This document shows positions 41,362-50,122 of a DNA stretch of 62,697 bases, in pieces. The DNA comes from an uncultured Methylococcaceae bacterium (lineage in GTDB: Bacteria > Pseudomonadota > Gammaproteobacteria > Methylococcales > Methylomonadaceae), in assembly GCA_913056195.1 (NCBI GenBank), contig CAJXMF010000008.1, forward strand, positions 1 through 62,697, given 5' to 3'. Each line of letters opens with the position of its first letter. Position 1 is the first letter of the stretch. The translations under genes were made by a program, and so were the position numbers. Below the pieces are notes generated by a model that ran no database searches, had not been told where the DNA came from, and saw nothing but the letters and a program-made list of their open reading frames with translations.

Positions 41362-42439
41362 CCGTAAAGTTCCTTTTTGTGAGCTGAGCACTGATCTGAA
41401 AGCGCTCTTTGCCCGTTCGTTTGTCCTGGGTTAAGGGTGAAATAAAACGTACATTTTCAAAGACAGGTGATGATTCCAGGATTTCTATCAGATTGGAGGC
41501 TGTTCCTGACTGTCCTTGAATCTGGATTGAATCATCCTGCAATTTGAAATGGGTTAGCCAGGTGTTATCCGGTAACAGATGCGTCAAATGAAATAAAATC
41601 TCATTCAATGTAGGAATGGATTGTTTTAACGCGACAAGCTCCTGCGTTTCCGCCAATAAGCCATCAATTTCCTGTTGTTGCCGTTGTACCTTCTGAATTT
41701 GCTTTTGTAACGGTTTCAATTGTTGGCGAAGTGCTTCGACCTGCCCTTCTCCAACTAAAACGGGCACGATAACTAATCCCAGTGCCAGCAGTCCGATCAA
41801 AACGCCCAGTCCACCGATTAAACCACGCATAAAGCGGTTTTTTGTCCGTTGTTTGTCCAAGGGTAACAAATTATAACGATAGCCCGTATCTGGACGATAG
41901 TCACATTCGACCCAATCAATCGGAATGTCTGCCGCAATAATTTGCGAATAGAGGGTATCGAAGTTTGAGCGTGGCGTTAAGGCCAGCAATACGGTGATAT
42001 TTTCCGGTGTTTCTTGCCGTAAAACCTGCGCGATAAAATACACCTGTTCTGCGTTAAACGGCGTATATTTATCCAGTTCAAATTGCATGACCTGCCTCAG
42101 GTTATGCTTCACGGCAGCCGGCAATATCAGCTCTTTTTCCAACGCTTGCCCGCTATTCAATGACAAAATAAAACGAGATTTACCCAATTCTGGAAATTTC
42201 TGCTTTAATTCGGCATAGTGCTGAGCGAGTTGATTCAGGTCAAGCTGCGCTAATCGTTGTTTTTTACCGGCTTTAAAGCGATAAATTACCAGCTTTTCCG
42301 GTTCGGGCTGTAAAACAATTTCTTCAGCCTGTTCAAACAGCCTGGATTTGATGTTTTCGGGAATCCAGGCCAACAACCCCTGCCCCCACCAACGGAAAAA
42401 AGCTTTCAGGTCAAACTGAATTTCTTTATTCAGATTCAT
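41354..42439 (-). CDS. gspL: Type II secretion protein GspL (PilMN-like)
   Basis: 361 residues. The cytoplasmic actin-like half (FILSLNSGQALEKELILPAA, MQFELDKYTPFNAEQVYFIA) is followed by a membrane helix (LIGGLGVLIGLLALGLVIVP), a coiled coil and a PilN-like periplasmic domain (PTLNEILFHLTHLLPDNTWL). GspL recruits the GspE ATPase to the membrane. It overlaps gspK by 14 bp and gspM by 8 bp. Confidence 0.88.
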   Translation of the reverse strand: MNLNKEIQFDLKAFFRWWGQGLLAWIPENIKSRLFEQAEEIVLQPEPEKLVIYRFKAGKKQRLAQLDLNQLAQHYAELKQKFPELGKSRFILSLNSGQALEKELILPAAVKHNLRQVMQFELDKYTPFNAEQVYFIAQVLRQETPENITVLLALTPRSNFDTLYSQIIAADIPIDWVECDYRPDTGYRYNLLPLDKQRTKNRFMRGLIGGLGVLIGLLALGLVIVPVLVGEGQVEALRQQLKPLQKQIQKVQRQQQEIDGLLAETQELVALKQSIPTLNEILFHLTHLLPDNTWLTHFKLQDDSIQIQGQSGTASNLIEILESSPVFENVRFISPLTQDKRTGKERFQISAQLTKRNFTDE

Positions 42440-43373
42440 GATTTATGACCAAACTGTCCATGTTGTCGCTGAAAAATCCAGGATAATCATAAAGCTCTTC
42501 CCAATCCAGTAGTTGAAACGGTTCTTCCGGCGATTGATTTTTTTGCATGATAACACTGATGCCACCTTCCAGACCTTGATCAGTTTTCACCTGCACAATA
42601 ACCTGAAAGGTATTCGATGCTAACGAGCCAGAACGGGCGCTATTGTTGACTGAATTACCGGCTAATGGCGGAAGCGGCAATCCTTGTCTGTGATTTTCAG
42701 CTCGTTGCCTGAGATAATCATCGATGGTTTTAGCATCCAGCCCCGTCACAATGGTCAATACCGCTTTATCTGCTACGGCCAGATTGACCTTGCTTTGTAT
42801 ATTATACAGACTGAACAGCTTTTTTAGTTGCCGGTAAACCTTCGGCGTCATACCGACAACCTGTTGTAATTCCTGCATGGACCGAAATGGCTGATTGGCA
42901 GGGCCATAGGGCAATCCAGCCGCCTTGTATTCATTTTTTTCCGCGCCATTGATACGCACCAGGTCATCGGCATCACGCCAATCCAGAATAGCACTAACCA
43001 ACGCTTGTTGAGCAGTTTGATCCAGTTCAGTCTGTGCCATAATCTGCCCCAGCGTCACGGAATCCACTTTATTCAAACTGAATTTCCCGGCTTCAGACAA
43101 AATTTTTACCCGAATGACAGCATTTTGTAAGCTAAATTGATAAAGACTGCCATCATCATGCCATTGTTTACTTTTATCCGTGAGTAACAACATTTTTTGC
43201 GCCATACTGACGCCACTTTGCGCCAACGTCTGAATCAGCGCATGATCATACATCGAAATCGTCACGGCGGTTTCCCGTCGCATGGTCAGGGCAAAACTTC
43301 CCGCCATCAGGGTCAACAAGGAAAGCACCCAAATAACGATAACCAAAGCGACACCGGAACAGGATTTTTTCAT
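42426..43373 (-). CDS. gspK: Type II secretion minor pseudopilin GspK
   Basis: 315 residues. The short leader (MKKSCSG) is followed by VALVIVIWVLSLLTLMAGSF, lacking Phe at +1 as usual for GspK. The large soluble part contains LDWRDADDLVRINGAEKNEY and SAM-like helical regions (GPANQPFRSMQELQQVVGM). GspK caps the pseudopilus tip with GspI and GspJ. ATGA overlap with gspJ. Confidence 0.9.
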   Translation of the reverse strand: MKKSCSGVALVIVIWVLSLLTLMAGSFALTMRRETAVTISMYDHALIQTLAQSGVSMAQKMLLLTDKSKQWHDDGSLYQFSLQNAVIRVKILSEAGKFSLNKVDSVTLGQIMAQTELDQTAQQALVSAILDWRDADDLVRINGAEKNEYKAAGLPYGPANQPFRSMQELQQVVGMTPKVYRQLKKLFSLYNIQSKVNLAVADKAVLTIVTGLDAKTIDDYLRQRAENHRQGLPLPPLAGNSVNNSARSGSLASNTFQVIVQVKTDQGLEGGISVIMQKNQSPEEPFQLLDWEELYDYPGFFSDNMDSLVINHESE

Positions 43374-43996
43374 AACCCCAACTTCGGCATATTCTGCTCA
43401 TTCTGCACGCCAGCACGCTGCAAGGCAAAAATCATCGGCGGCCAGGGACTATGATCAGTCAGTTCAATGCTAACTTTGACCAGCGCAGGCAAAGTCTCTT
43501 TATCCTGCCATTGCTCCGCCCAGTCCTCTGCGTCGACATCATAATATTGCAGTTTTAACGATGCTATCTGTGCCACTAAAATTTGCGGCTGCGCTTCGGT
43601 TTCGCTGTTTTCCTGAAACGAAAAAGGCTTCACCGCAACCATCAGGCGCTGACTGTCATTATGGTTATCCAGAAACAGTTCAAACTGTTGCAAGCCTTTA
43701 TAGGCAGAACTTAATGGCATATTGGAGACAAATTTCACCGACTGATTCTGCCCTTGAAACATAAAAACACGTTGCCCATCATTATGTCTCCAAAGTGGCC
43801 TCGCATTGCTTAAATAGCGTTTTAAAAAACCATAGGTCACCACCTTTTCATTGACCTGGGCAATCTTCTGTTCGCCCAGATTCCAACTTCGCGCACTGGT
43901 TCTTAAACTGGCAAATAACAACACCATCATGATGCTGAGCAGCGACATGGCCAACAACACTTCAAGCAGGGTAAAGCCATGTTGTTTACAAAACAT
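43370..43996 (-). CDS. gspJ: Type II secretion minor pseudopilin GspJ
   Basis: 208 residues with a prepilin leader and helix (KQHGFTLLEVLLAMSLLSIM; cleavage after Gly, methylated Phe next, Glu at +5). The globular part includes the ILVAQIASLKLQYYDVDAED segment typical of GspJ. It forms the pseudopilus tip with GspI and GspK. It overlaps gspI by 11 bp. Confidence 0.88.
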   Translation of the reverse strand: MFCKQHGFTLLEVLLAMSLLSIMMVLLFASLRTSARSWNLGEQKIAQVNEKVVTYGFLKRYLSNARPLWRHNDGQRVFMFQGQNQSVKFVSNMPLSSAYKGLQQFELFLDNHNDSQRLMVAVKPFSFQENSETEAQPQILVAQIASLKLQYYDVDAEDWAEQWQDKETLPALVKVSIELTDHSPWPPMIFALQRAGVQNEQNMPKLGL

Positions 43997-44363
43997 TATC
44001 CTGAGGGCGGGTTTTAAGTTCGGTCAATAACAGTTGACGGCCTTCGTCACCCCAGCTGACGCTGACATGTACGGCATACAAAAGCAGACTGGATTCGCTG
44101 TCGGCAAATGCTTCTTCAATCGTGACGTGCCAATGGAAGCGGTCCAGAACGACACCATCGGTTTGCCCAGGTTCAAGCGCTGTTTCTATGCCGGTTGAGG
44201 CCAATATTGACTCAGCCAACTGTGTCGCCAGGGTGTAATTTTCGGACACGCCGGCATTATTGACGCCTTGCGAAAATATAGCCAGACACACACTCAAGGC
44301 CATCGCCATGATATTGAAGGCAACGAGTATTTCCAGCAACGAAAAGCCTTTGTTTTTATTCAT
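43986..44363 (-). CDS. gspI: Type II secretion minor pseudopilin GspI
   Basis: 125 residues from the ATG at 44363, chosen because the prepilin leader MNKNKGFSLLEILVAFNIMA starts there; the longer frame to 44489 reads through gspH sequence out of frame and lacks family features. The short body ends with a VSWGDEGRQLLLTELKTRP segment typical of GspI. It nucleates the pseudopilus tip. The start overlaps the gspH stop by 8 bp. Confidence 0.88.
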   Translation of the reverse strand: MNKNKGFSLLEILVAFNIMAMALSVCLAIFSQGVNNAGVSENYTLATQLAESILASTGIETALEPGQTDGVVLDRFHWHVTIEEAFADSESSLLLYAVHVSVSWGDEGRQLLLTELKTRPQDNVL

Positions 44364-44805
44364 CGGCGATGCTGACATTGCCATTGAGCCAGTTGATATC
44401 GATGCGCTGATGAAAACCGTCTTGTTCCAGTTCGATGCGACCACCACTGGAGGAACTGTCTGGATAAAACACCACGCGCCCTTCCTCATTTTGAACAGTA
44501 TTCTCGGCCAACGTTAAGGTTAAGTGCATTGATTCAGGCAATTTAAATTTTTTTTCCCGATCACTGATCCGGTAACTGTTTTCAGCCAGGTTGATGCTGA
44601 CCCAAACCGGCTTGCGACTTATCAAGGCTTGTCCTCGCGCATAGCGCAACGCCGACGCCATATCTCTGGCAGCCGCCTTGATTTGTGATGCTGGATTACC
44701 GTTGGCAATATTGATGCTGATGGCGCCGACGGCTAACACAAGGATAAACAAAACAATCATCAGCTCCAGCAAGGTAAATCCTTTTATACTGCCGACAGCT
44801 TTCAT
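44356..44805 (-). CDS. gspH: Type II secretion minor pseudopilin GspH
   Basis: 149 residues with a prepilin leader and helix (IKGFTLLELMIVLFILVLAV), then the GspH pattern AAARDMASALRYARGQALIS and a beta-rich C-terminus. It is a minor component of the pseudopilus below the tip. The ATG overlaps the gspG stop by 4 bp. Confidence 0.9.
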   Translation of the reverse strand: MKAVGSIKGFTLLELMIVLFILVLAVGAISINIANGNPASQIKAAARDMASALRYARGQALISRKPVWVSINLAENSYRISDREKKFKLPESMHLTLTLAENTVQNEEGRVVFYPDSSSSGGRIELEQDGFHQRIDINWLNGNVSIADE

Positions 44806-45230
44806 TCCCAGCTATTGATATCCTGATCTTCACCTTCGCCGCCGGATTTGTTATCAGCACCCAAGGTATAAAGATCAAATTTTCCGTGCTCACCGGGCGA
44901 TGCATAATGATAATCTTGTTGCCACGGATCTTTGGGGATTTTTGCTTTGCGTAAATAGGGGCCATTCCAGGATTTGCTGTCGGCAGGTTTAGTCACCAAA
45001 GCGACTAAACCTTGCTCGGTCGTTGGATAACGGCCATTATCCAGCTTGTACATATCCAGGGCGGCTGACAAATCTTCAACCTGTACCCGTGCGGTTTTGC
45101 TTTTAGACGCGCCCATGTGCTTCATCACTTGCGGCCCGACGATACCGGCTAACAGGGCAATAATGCCTAATACCACTAATAACTCCAGTAAGGTAAAGCC
45201 TGCCTGTTGTTTATTTCGCCAATCTTTCAT
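44802..45230 (-). CDS. gspG: Type II secretion major pseudopilin GspG
   Basis: 142 residues. Leader and helix (KQQAGFTLLELLVVLGIIAL), then the calcium-site-containing C-terminal part: LDNGRYPTTEQGLVALVTKP, YLRKAKIPKDPWQQDYHYA and LGADNKSGGEGEDQDI. GspG subunits build the pseudopilus that pushes substrates through GspD. It is the first pseudopilin gene, 9 bp after gspF. Confidence 0.96.
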   Translation of the reverse strand: MKDWRNKQQAGFTLLELLVVLGIIALLAGIVGPQVMKHMGASKSKTARVQVEDLSAALDMYKLDNGRYPTTEQGLVALVTKPADSKSWNGPYLRKAKIPKDPWQQDYHYASPGEHGKFDLYTLGADNKSGGEGEDQDINSWE

Positions 45231-45239
45231 TCATGCCTC

Positions 45240-46457
45240 TCAAATAGCCAAATCATTTACACTCAGGATTGCCAGTAAGATAGACACGATAATACCGGCA
45301 ATCATTAAGCCTAAAATTATAATCAACGCAGGCTCTAACAAAGCCAGCATCCGTTCAATCGCAGTTCTAAGATGTTTGTCGTAATTATCCGCCAGCCGCA
45401 GCAGCATTTCGTCCAGTCGACCGCTTTCTTCCCCCATACGAATCATCTGCACTGCAAGTTGAGGGAAAAACGCGCTTTCCGCCAATGCCGCCGACAGACT
45501 TTTACCGTGTTTCAGCTTTAATAACGCCGCATCCAAAGTGTCGGCGACAGCGCTGTTCGAAACGGTTTCCCGGACTATCGACAATGCCTTTAGCATGGAG
45601 ACCCCATTGCCTAACAAGGTTCCCAGGGTGCGCGATAAATTAGCCATTTCCTTTTGCACCAGGATTTCACCCAATAATGGCAGCTTTAAAAGACGAACAT
45701 CCCAGATTTTTTTTTGCTCAGGATCGGTCCATTGCTGTCTAAAATAAACGCCAACAGCGAACAGAATAAACAGTAGCACACCCCACCATCGCTGTAAAAA
45801 ATCAGCCAATGCAACAACAATCTGTGTCGGCAAGGGCAATGCTTTTCCGGCTGATTCGAACATTTCACTAAACTGCGGCACAACAAACGTCAGCATAACA
45901 AACAAAGATGACAACGACATGATTAACAAAATTGCTGGATAAATCAGCGCGGTTGCCACACTGTTTTTTAACGCCTGATGTTGTTCCAGGTACACCGCCA
46001 GGCGCTTTAGAACTTCGGCCAGGTCGCCTCCCGTTTCGCCGGCCCGGATCATATTCAGATAAAATCGACCGAATAAACCGGGCTGTTGTTCCAGTGCATC
46101 GGCCAGGGAAGCGCCACCTTTCACCTCGTGTAAAACCTGGCCAATGATCCGGTGCAACAGTTTATTGTCCCGGGTCAAGTCCATTAAAATCCGTAATGAC
46201 CGATCCAATGGTAATCCCGATGACAGCAGCGTCGATAATTCATCGGTAAAAATCAGAATATCCTTGTCAGACAGTTTAATCGCAGAGTCGGAAATTCTAA
46301 TCCCTAAGAATTTTTTTTCACCCTGTTTGTAAATTTCGAGCGGAATCCAGCCTTTTTGCTGTAATTGCTCCAGCATGGCTTGCTGATTGCTCGCATGGCT
46401 TTGGCCTTGTTCAATCTCGCCTTGCGTATTGACGGCCTTATATGAATACAACGGCAT
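45240..46457 (-). CDS. gspF: Type II secretion inner-membrane platform protein GspF
   Basis: 405 residues: two cytoplasmic helical domains (DELSTLLSSGLPLDRSLRIL; LSRTLGTLLGNGVSMLKALS), each followed by membrane segments, with a third membrane helix at the C-terminus (LALLEPALIIILGLMIAGII). It is the polytopic platform protein driving pseudopilus assembly. It shares one base with gspE (TAATG). Confidence 0.95.
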   Translation of the reverse strand: MPLYSYKAVNTQGEIEQGQSHASNQQAMLEQLQQKGWIPLEIYKQGEKKFLGIRISDSAIKLSDKDILIFTDELSTLLSSGLPLDRSLRILMDLTRDNKLLHRIIGQVLHEVKGGASLADALEQQPGLFGRFYLNMIRAGETGGDLAEVLKRLAVYLEQHQALKNSVATALIYPAILLIMSLSSLFVMLTFVVPQFSEMFESAGKALPLPTQIVVALADFLQRWWGVLLFILFAVGVYFRQQWTDPEQKKIWDVRLLKLPLLGEILVQKEMANLSRTLGTLLGNGVSMLKALSIVRETVSNSAVADTLDAALLKLKHGKSLSAALAESAFFPQLAVQMIRMGEESGRLDEMLLRLADNYDKHLRTAIERMLALLEPALIIILGLMIAGIIVSILLAILSVNDLAI

Positions 46458-48166
46458 TATTTTTCCGATGTTACCCGCAGAACTTCTTCCAGTGTCGTCA
46501 CACCTTGCACAACTTTCATCAAGCCGTCTTCATACAAGGTACGCATGCCATCCTTGATAGCTTGTTGCTGAATGATTCTGGCCTGTTCATGTTGCATGAC
46601 CTGTTGTTTTATCGTCGCCGACATCGGTAAGAATTCAATAATTGCTTGCCGCCCCCGGTAGCCAATATTTCCGCAATGCGGGCAACCTGTTGCCTTATAT
46701 AGCACAGGTTCTTGTTGATCAATCAATCCTTTTCGTTGTAATTCTTGAATTAATTTGTCTGGTGCCGGATAAGGCTGTTTGCAATGTTCGCAGAGTGCTC
46801 TGACCAGGCGCTGGGCCAAAATTCCATTAACGGTTGAGCTGATCAGATACTCTTCCAGCCCCATATCCAGCAATCGCGTTACCCCGCCCGCAGCATCGTT
46901 GGTATGCAGTGTCGATAATACCAGATGTCCGGTCAGCGCCGATTGCACGGCAATACGTGCCGTTTCCAGATCACGCATTTCGCCAATCATGATGACATCC
47001 GGGTCTTGTCTGACAATTGATCGTAAAGCCGAGGCGAAATCAAGTCCGATTTGAGGTTTAACCTGGATCTGATTGATGCCTTCAAGCTGATATTCGATGG
47101 GATCTTCAACCGTGATAATCTTTCGCTCGGCGGTATTCAACTGTTTTAAGGCGGTATAAAGCGTGGTCGATTTACCACTGCCGGTTGGCCCGGTAATCAG
47201 AATGATGCCATGCGGTTGGGCCAAAGCTGAGAAAAATTGCGCCGAATGTTGGCCGGAAAACCCGAGTGCGGAAAAATCCAACACAATATTTTCCTTATCC
47301 AATAAACGCAACACCACACTTTCGCCATACAAAGTAGGAATGGTTGACACCCGCAAATCCAGTTCCTTGCCCAGCATTTTCAGCTTGATCCGCCCATCTT
47401 GTGGCAAGCGGCGTTCGGCAATATCAAGCTTGGCCATAATTTTGATGCGCGACAAAACGGCTGCAGCTGAAGAGACTGGAAAATCATCGATATTTTGTAA
47501 TACACCATCAATCCGGAGCCGAACTTTTAAAGACTGCTCGAACGGTTCAATATGGATGTCGGATGCACGCAATTCTATCGCTTTTTGTAAAACCAGATTC
47601 ACCATTCTAACGACGGGGGCTTCACTGGCAAGATCTTTCAAATGCTCAAGGTCTTCACTGTCGACATCGTCGTTTTCCTCCTCTGCCAGCAATTGATCCA
47701 TTTCTGATCTTTGTTCGCCAAATTGTAAAGCAATCGCCTTATCGATATCGGACTGTAGCCCAATCTTTAAAAATAACTGTTTTCCAAGCGCCAATGCAAT
47801 TGCATCTAAAACAAAATCATCCAGTGGATTCATCGTAGCAATGGTGACGCCTTGCTCGCCATCCGATAAAACAACCACATGATATTGCAACAAAAAACGC
47901 TTTGGAATACGGTCTGATAAAGGATTGTCCAATGGATACTGCTCGCTGGTTATTTTTTCCAGCCCGGTTACCGAACATAAAGCATCAGTTACATCGACTT
48001 CAGAACATAACCCCAGTTTGACCATTAATTGAGGAATGGCCTCGTCAGTATTTTGCTGCAAATGCTCCAGGCGCCTAAGTTCGTGTTTACTTAACTTTTC
48101 ATGGCTGATGAGATAGTGCAGAAAATCATCATAGCGCCGAGCCTGCGCCTGAATTACAGCATTCAT
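46457..48166 (-). CDS. gspE: Type II secretion ATPase GspE
   Basis: 569 residues. An N-terminal GspE/PilB regulatory domain precedes the ATPase with Walker A (ITGPTGSGKSTTLYTAL), Asp box (TVEDPIEYQLEGINQIQV), Walker B (VRQDPDVIMIGEMRD) and a His box. The zinc-binding CEHCKQPYP ... TGCPHCGN tetracysteine motif is intact. It powers pseudopilus assembly from the cytoplasm. It is the first gene of the operon and has AAGGGG upstream of the ATG. Confidence 0.96.
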   Translation of the reverse strand: MNAVIQAQARRYDDFLHYLISHEKLSKHELRRLEHLQQNTDEAIPQLMVKLGLCSEVDVTDALCSVTGLEKITSEQYPLDNPLSDRIPKRFLLQYHVVVLSDGEQGVTIATMNPLDDFVLDAIALALGKQLFLKIGLQSDIDKAIALQFGEQRSEMDQLLAEEENDDVDSEDLEHLKDLASEAPVVRMVNLVLQKAIELRASDIHIEPFEQSLKVRLRIDGVLQNIDDFPVSSAAAVLSRIKIMAKLDIAERRLPQDGRIKLKMLGKELDLRVSTIPTLYGESVVLRLLDKENIVLDFSALGFSGQHSAQFFSALAQPHGIILITGPTGSGKSTTLYTALKQLNTAERKIITVEDPIEYQLEGINQIQVKPQIGLDFASALRSIVRQDPDVIMIGEMRDLETARIAVQSALTGHLVLSTLHTNDAAGGVTRLLDMGLEEYLISSTVNGILAQRLVRALCEHCKQPYPAPDKLIQELQRKGLIDQQEPVLYKATGCPHCGNIGYRGRQAIIEFLPMSATIKQQVMQHEQARIIQQQAIKDGMRTLYEDGLMKVVQGVTTLEEVLRVTSEK

Positions 48167-48207
48167 TGAAAACAGAACCCCTTATAAAGCACACTAAAGA
48201 GTTGAAC

Positions 48208-48237
48208 ATAGTATTCTAATTAACCCGGCTTTGCCAA
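48208..48237 (-). promoter_or_regulatory. Candidate sigma70 promoter of the gsp operon
   Basis: On the minus strand TTGGCA (48232-48237) and TACTAT (48208-48213) are 18 bp apart, about 40 bp upstream of the gspE ATG. By-eye prediction. Confidence 0.4.
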
Positions 48238-48331
48238 CCATTCATAAGCTTTTGACCGTTGTTTTTATACTCTTCACATCTAGACTCAATATGCCGATGG
48301 TTCATTTTATTCATTGCTATTTAGAGCATAA

Positions 48332-48381
48332 AAAAATCGTGTAATCCTTGTGCTTTTAAGCCTAAGGACAACACGATTTTT
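48332..48381. terminator. Second hairpin downstream of mlaA
   Basis: AAAAATCGTGT and ACACGATTTTT are perfect 11-bp arms separated by 28 nt that contain a short internal pair. The A-run on the left and T-run on the right would make it a terminator on either strand. It lies just beyond the first mlaA hairpin. Confidence 0.7.
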
Positions 48382-48387
48382 CTTGAA

Positions 48388-48419
48388 AACGGACTCTGTT
48401 TAATCTCACAGAGTCCGTT
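48388..48419 (-). terminator. First hairpin directly downstream of mlaA
   Basis: AACGGACTCTGT and ACAGAGTCCGTT form a perfect 12-bp stem with an 8-nt loop, beginning 6 bp after the mlaA stop and followed on the minus strand by TTC. With the next hairpin it closes the hpnH-hpnB-hpnM-mlaA unit before the gsp operon. Confidence 0.8.
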
Positions 48420-48425
48420 CAGTTT

Positions 48426-49445
48426 TTAATGCCTTATCTGATCTAATTTTTTAGAAGCTTCCTGATAGGAATGACTTGCTTCCTGAAACGATTTCAAGGC
48501 ATTTTCAAAAGACTCAGACGTCTGGTTAAAGCTGTTTTTTTCGCCACTTAATTTTAGCGTATAACCCCCTGTTTCGGCTAAATCTTCTTGTTCTGCGGAG
48601 TTTGCTGTATCGGCAACACCTTTATCTGTTTTTTCTGCCGCATCGAAACTTTCGTCTTCATCTTCATAAAAAGCATCTTCTAATTCCGCAACATCATGGT
48701 TGACTTCGATTTCACCATCTTTAACCAAATATTTTCGATGTTGTAAATAAGCTTCCCGCGTAAAAACATAAGGATCAAGTGCCGCTTCATCAATGAATTT
48801 TAATGAGCCTTCAGCATTTGCCCGACTGTTCAACATAGATAATAACTGTACAGGATAGCCCACATAACTTACCGGATTTGTAGCGGTATCCATAACGGCT
48901 CCCGGTACGCCGCGTGTCGTTGCAGGACCTAACACAGGTAGAACCAGATAAGGTCCGTCAGGTACCCCCCAAACAGCCAGCGTTTGCGCAAAGTCTTCCT
49001 GATGTTTTTTCAAGCCGACTTCCTTGGCGACATCAAAAATACCGGCCAGTCCCACGGTAGAATTCAGCAAAAACCGCCCTGTATCTTCTGCACCTTGCTC
49101 AAACTTGCCTTGCAAGGTGTTGTTCAAGACGACACTGATATCATTTAGGTTGTTAAAAAAATTGGCAATGCCTGTCTGAACAAATTGCGGTGTCACCCAT
49201 AAATAAGCATCAGAGATCGGCTTTGCGACATATTTGTCCAGCTTATTATTAAAACCATAAATTTTACGATTGATGTGCTCATAAGGATCAACCGGATTTT
49301 GCTGTTCGGATACGACTTTGGTTGCACTAGTCTCCGATTTTGCAACATCGGTTGATGCGCAGCCAGCCAATAACAGGCTGCCCAAAATAAATGTTAATAC
49401 ACAACCTTTTTTAAATTGAATATGTAAATTGGAATAATACATCAT
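48426..49445 (-). CDS. mlaA: MlaA/VacJ-family lipoprotein with long C-terminal extension
   Basis: 339 residues. Lipobox LAGC (Cys29), then the MlaA core (NPVDPYEHINRKIYGFNNKL, GLAGIFDVAKEVGLKKHQED, FAQTLAVWGVPDGPYLVLPV). The core ends near residue 235 and is followed by about 100 extra residues: an acidic stretch and a Ser/Gln/Glu-rich segment likely to be helical or coiled. MlaA is an outer-membrane channel for retrograde phospholipid transport; here it ends the hpnH-B-M unit, suggesting a hopanoid-linked role. E. coli MlaA lacks the tail. Confidence 0.9.
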   Translation of the reverse strand: MMYYSNLHIQFKKGCVLTFILGSLLLAGCASTDVAKSETSATKVVSEQQNPVDPYEHINRKIYGFNNKLDKYVAKPISDAYLWVTPQFVQTGIANFFNNLNDISVVLNNTLQGKFEQGAEDTGRFLLNSTVGLAGIFDVAKEVGLKKHQEDFAQTLAVWGVPDGPYLVLPVLGPATTRGVPGAVMDTATNPVSYVGYPVQLLSMLNSRANAEGSLKFIDEAALDPYVFTREAYLQHRKYLVKDGEIEVNHDVAELEDAFYEDEDESFDAAEKTDKGVADTANSAEQEDLAETGGYTLKLSGEKNSFNQTSESFENALKSFQEASHSYQEASKKLDQIRH

Positions 49446-49456
49446 AAAAAACCTGT

Positions 49457-50113
49457 TTATTGTTTCGCGTAATTTTCTATTTTTTCATTCATTTTTGCAA
49501 TTAATTCATCAAATCCCTGATTTTTTAGCAAACTGGTATATTCTGATCGCCTGACCGCCAAATCGCTGACGCCATCAGCAATAATATTGATGATTTTCCA
49601 ATCACCATTGATTTTTTTCAACATATAATCAAATTTAACATCATTACCATCAGGAATCACTAATATATTATAGATAATTTTCCCGCCTCGTGCCGTTTCT
49701 TCCTCTGAAACAAACTCAAATTTCTCACCCGAATACTCTTTAAAGTTATAGGCATATGCTGAAATACTCAAGCGAGTAAATGTATCGACCAGTTTTTTTT
49801 GCTGTTCTTCGGTTAATTTTTTCCATTCCCGCCCAACCACAATACGGGCAATCTTGATCAATGCATGGCTTTTCTTAACTGCCGGCGCCAGTTTTTTATA
49901 GCGACCTTCAAAACCTATTTCAGAACCATGCTGCATAACATCAAGTAATGTCTTTTGAAATAGCTCGACAACTTGGCGCGCCGACTCGGGTTGAGCCTCT
50001 GTTTCTGTCAAGGTATTTTCCGTCGCTTGAACGTTATACCCGAAAGCAAAGCCAAGCAATACAACGAATAAGCGAAAACTGTTTTGTATAGTAAGCATAT
50101 TTATTAAACTCAT
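49457..50113 (-). CDS. hpnM: HpnM, MlaC-family periplasmic lipid-binding protein
   Basis: 218 residues (the ATG at 50098 is an alternative start). It has a signal peptide ending near residue 30 (FGYNVQA) and the MlaC pattern: TRLSISAYAYNFKEYSGEKF, IYNILVIPDGNDVKFDYMLK and WKIINIIADGVSDLAVRRSEY. In hopanoid clusters this family is called HpnM and may carry lipids across the periplasm. It lies between hpnB and mlaA with short gaps (9 and 11 bp). Confidence 0.88.
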   Translation of the reverse strand: MSLINMLTIQNSFRLFVVLLGFAFGYNVQATENTLTETEAQPESARQVVELFQKTLLDVMQHGSEIGFEGRYKKLAPAVKKSHALIKIARIVVGREWKKLTEEQQKKLVDTFTRLSISAYAYNFKEYSGEKFEFVSEEETARGGKIIYNILVIPDGNDVKFDYMLKKINGDWKIINIIADGVSDLAVRRSEYTSLLKNQGFDELIAKMNEKIENYAKQ

Positions 50114-50122
50114 CTGTCAATT

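Noticed and set aside
44364-44489. Longer gspI frame
   Set aside because: It reads through gspH in another frame; the prepilin leader begins at 44363.
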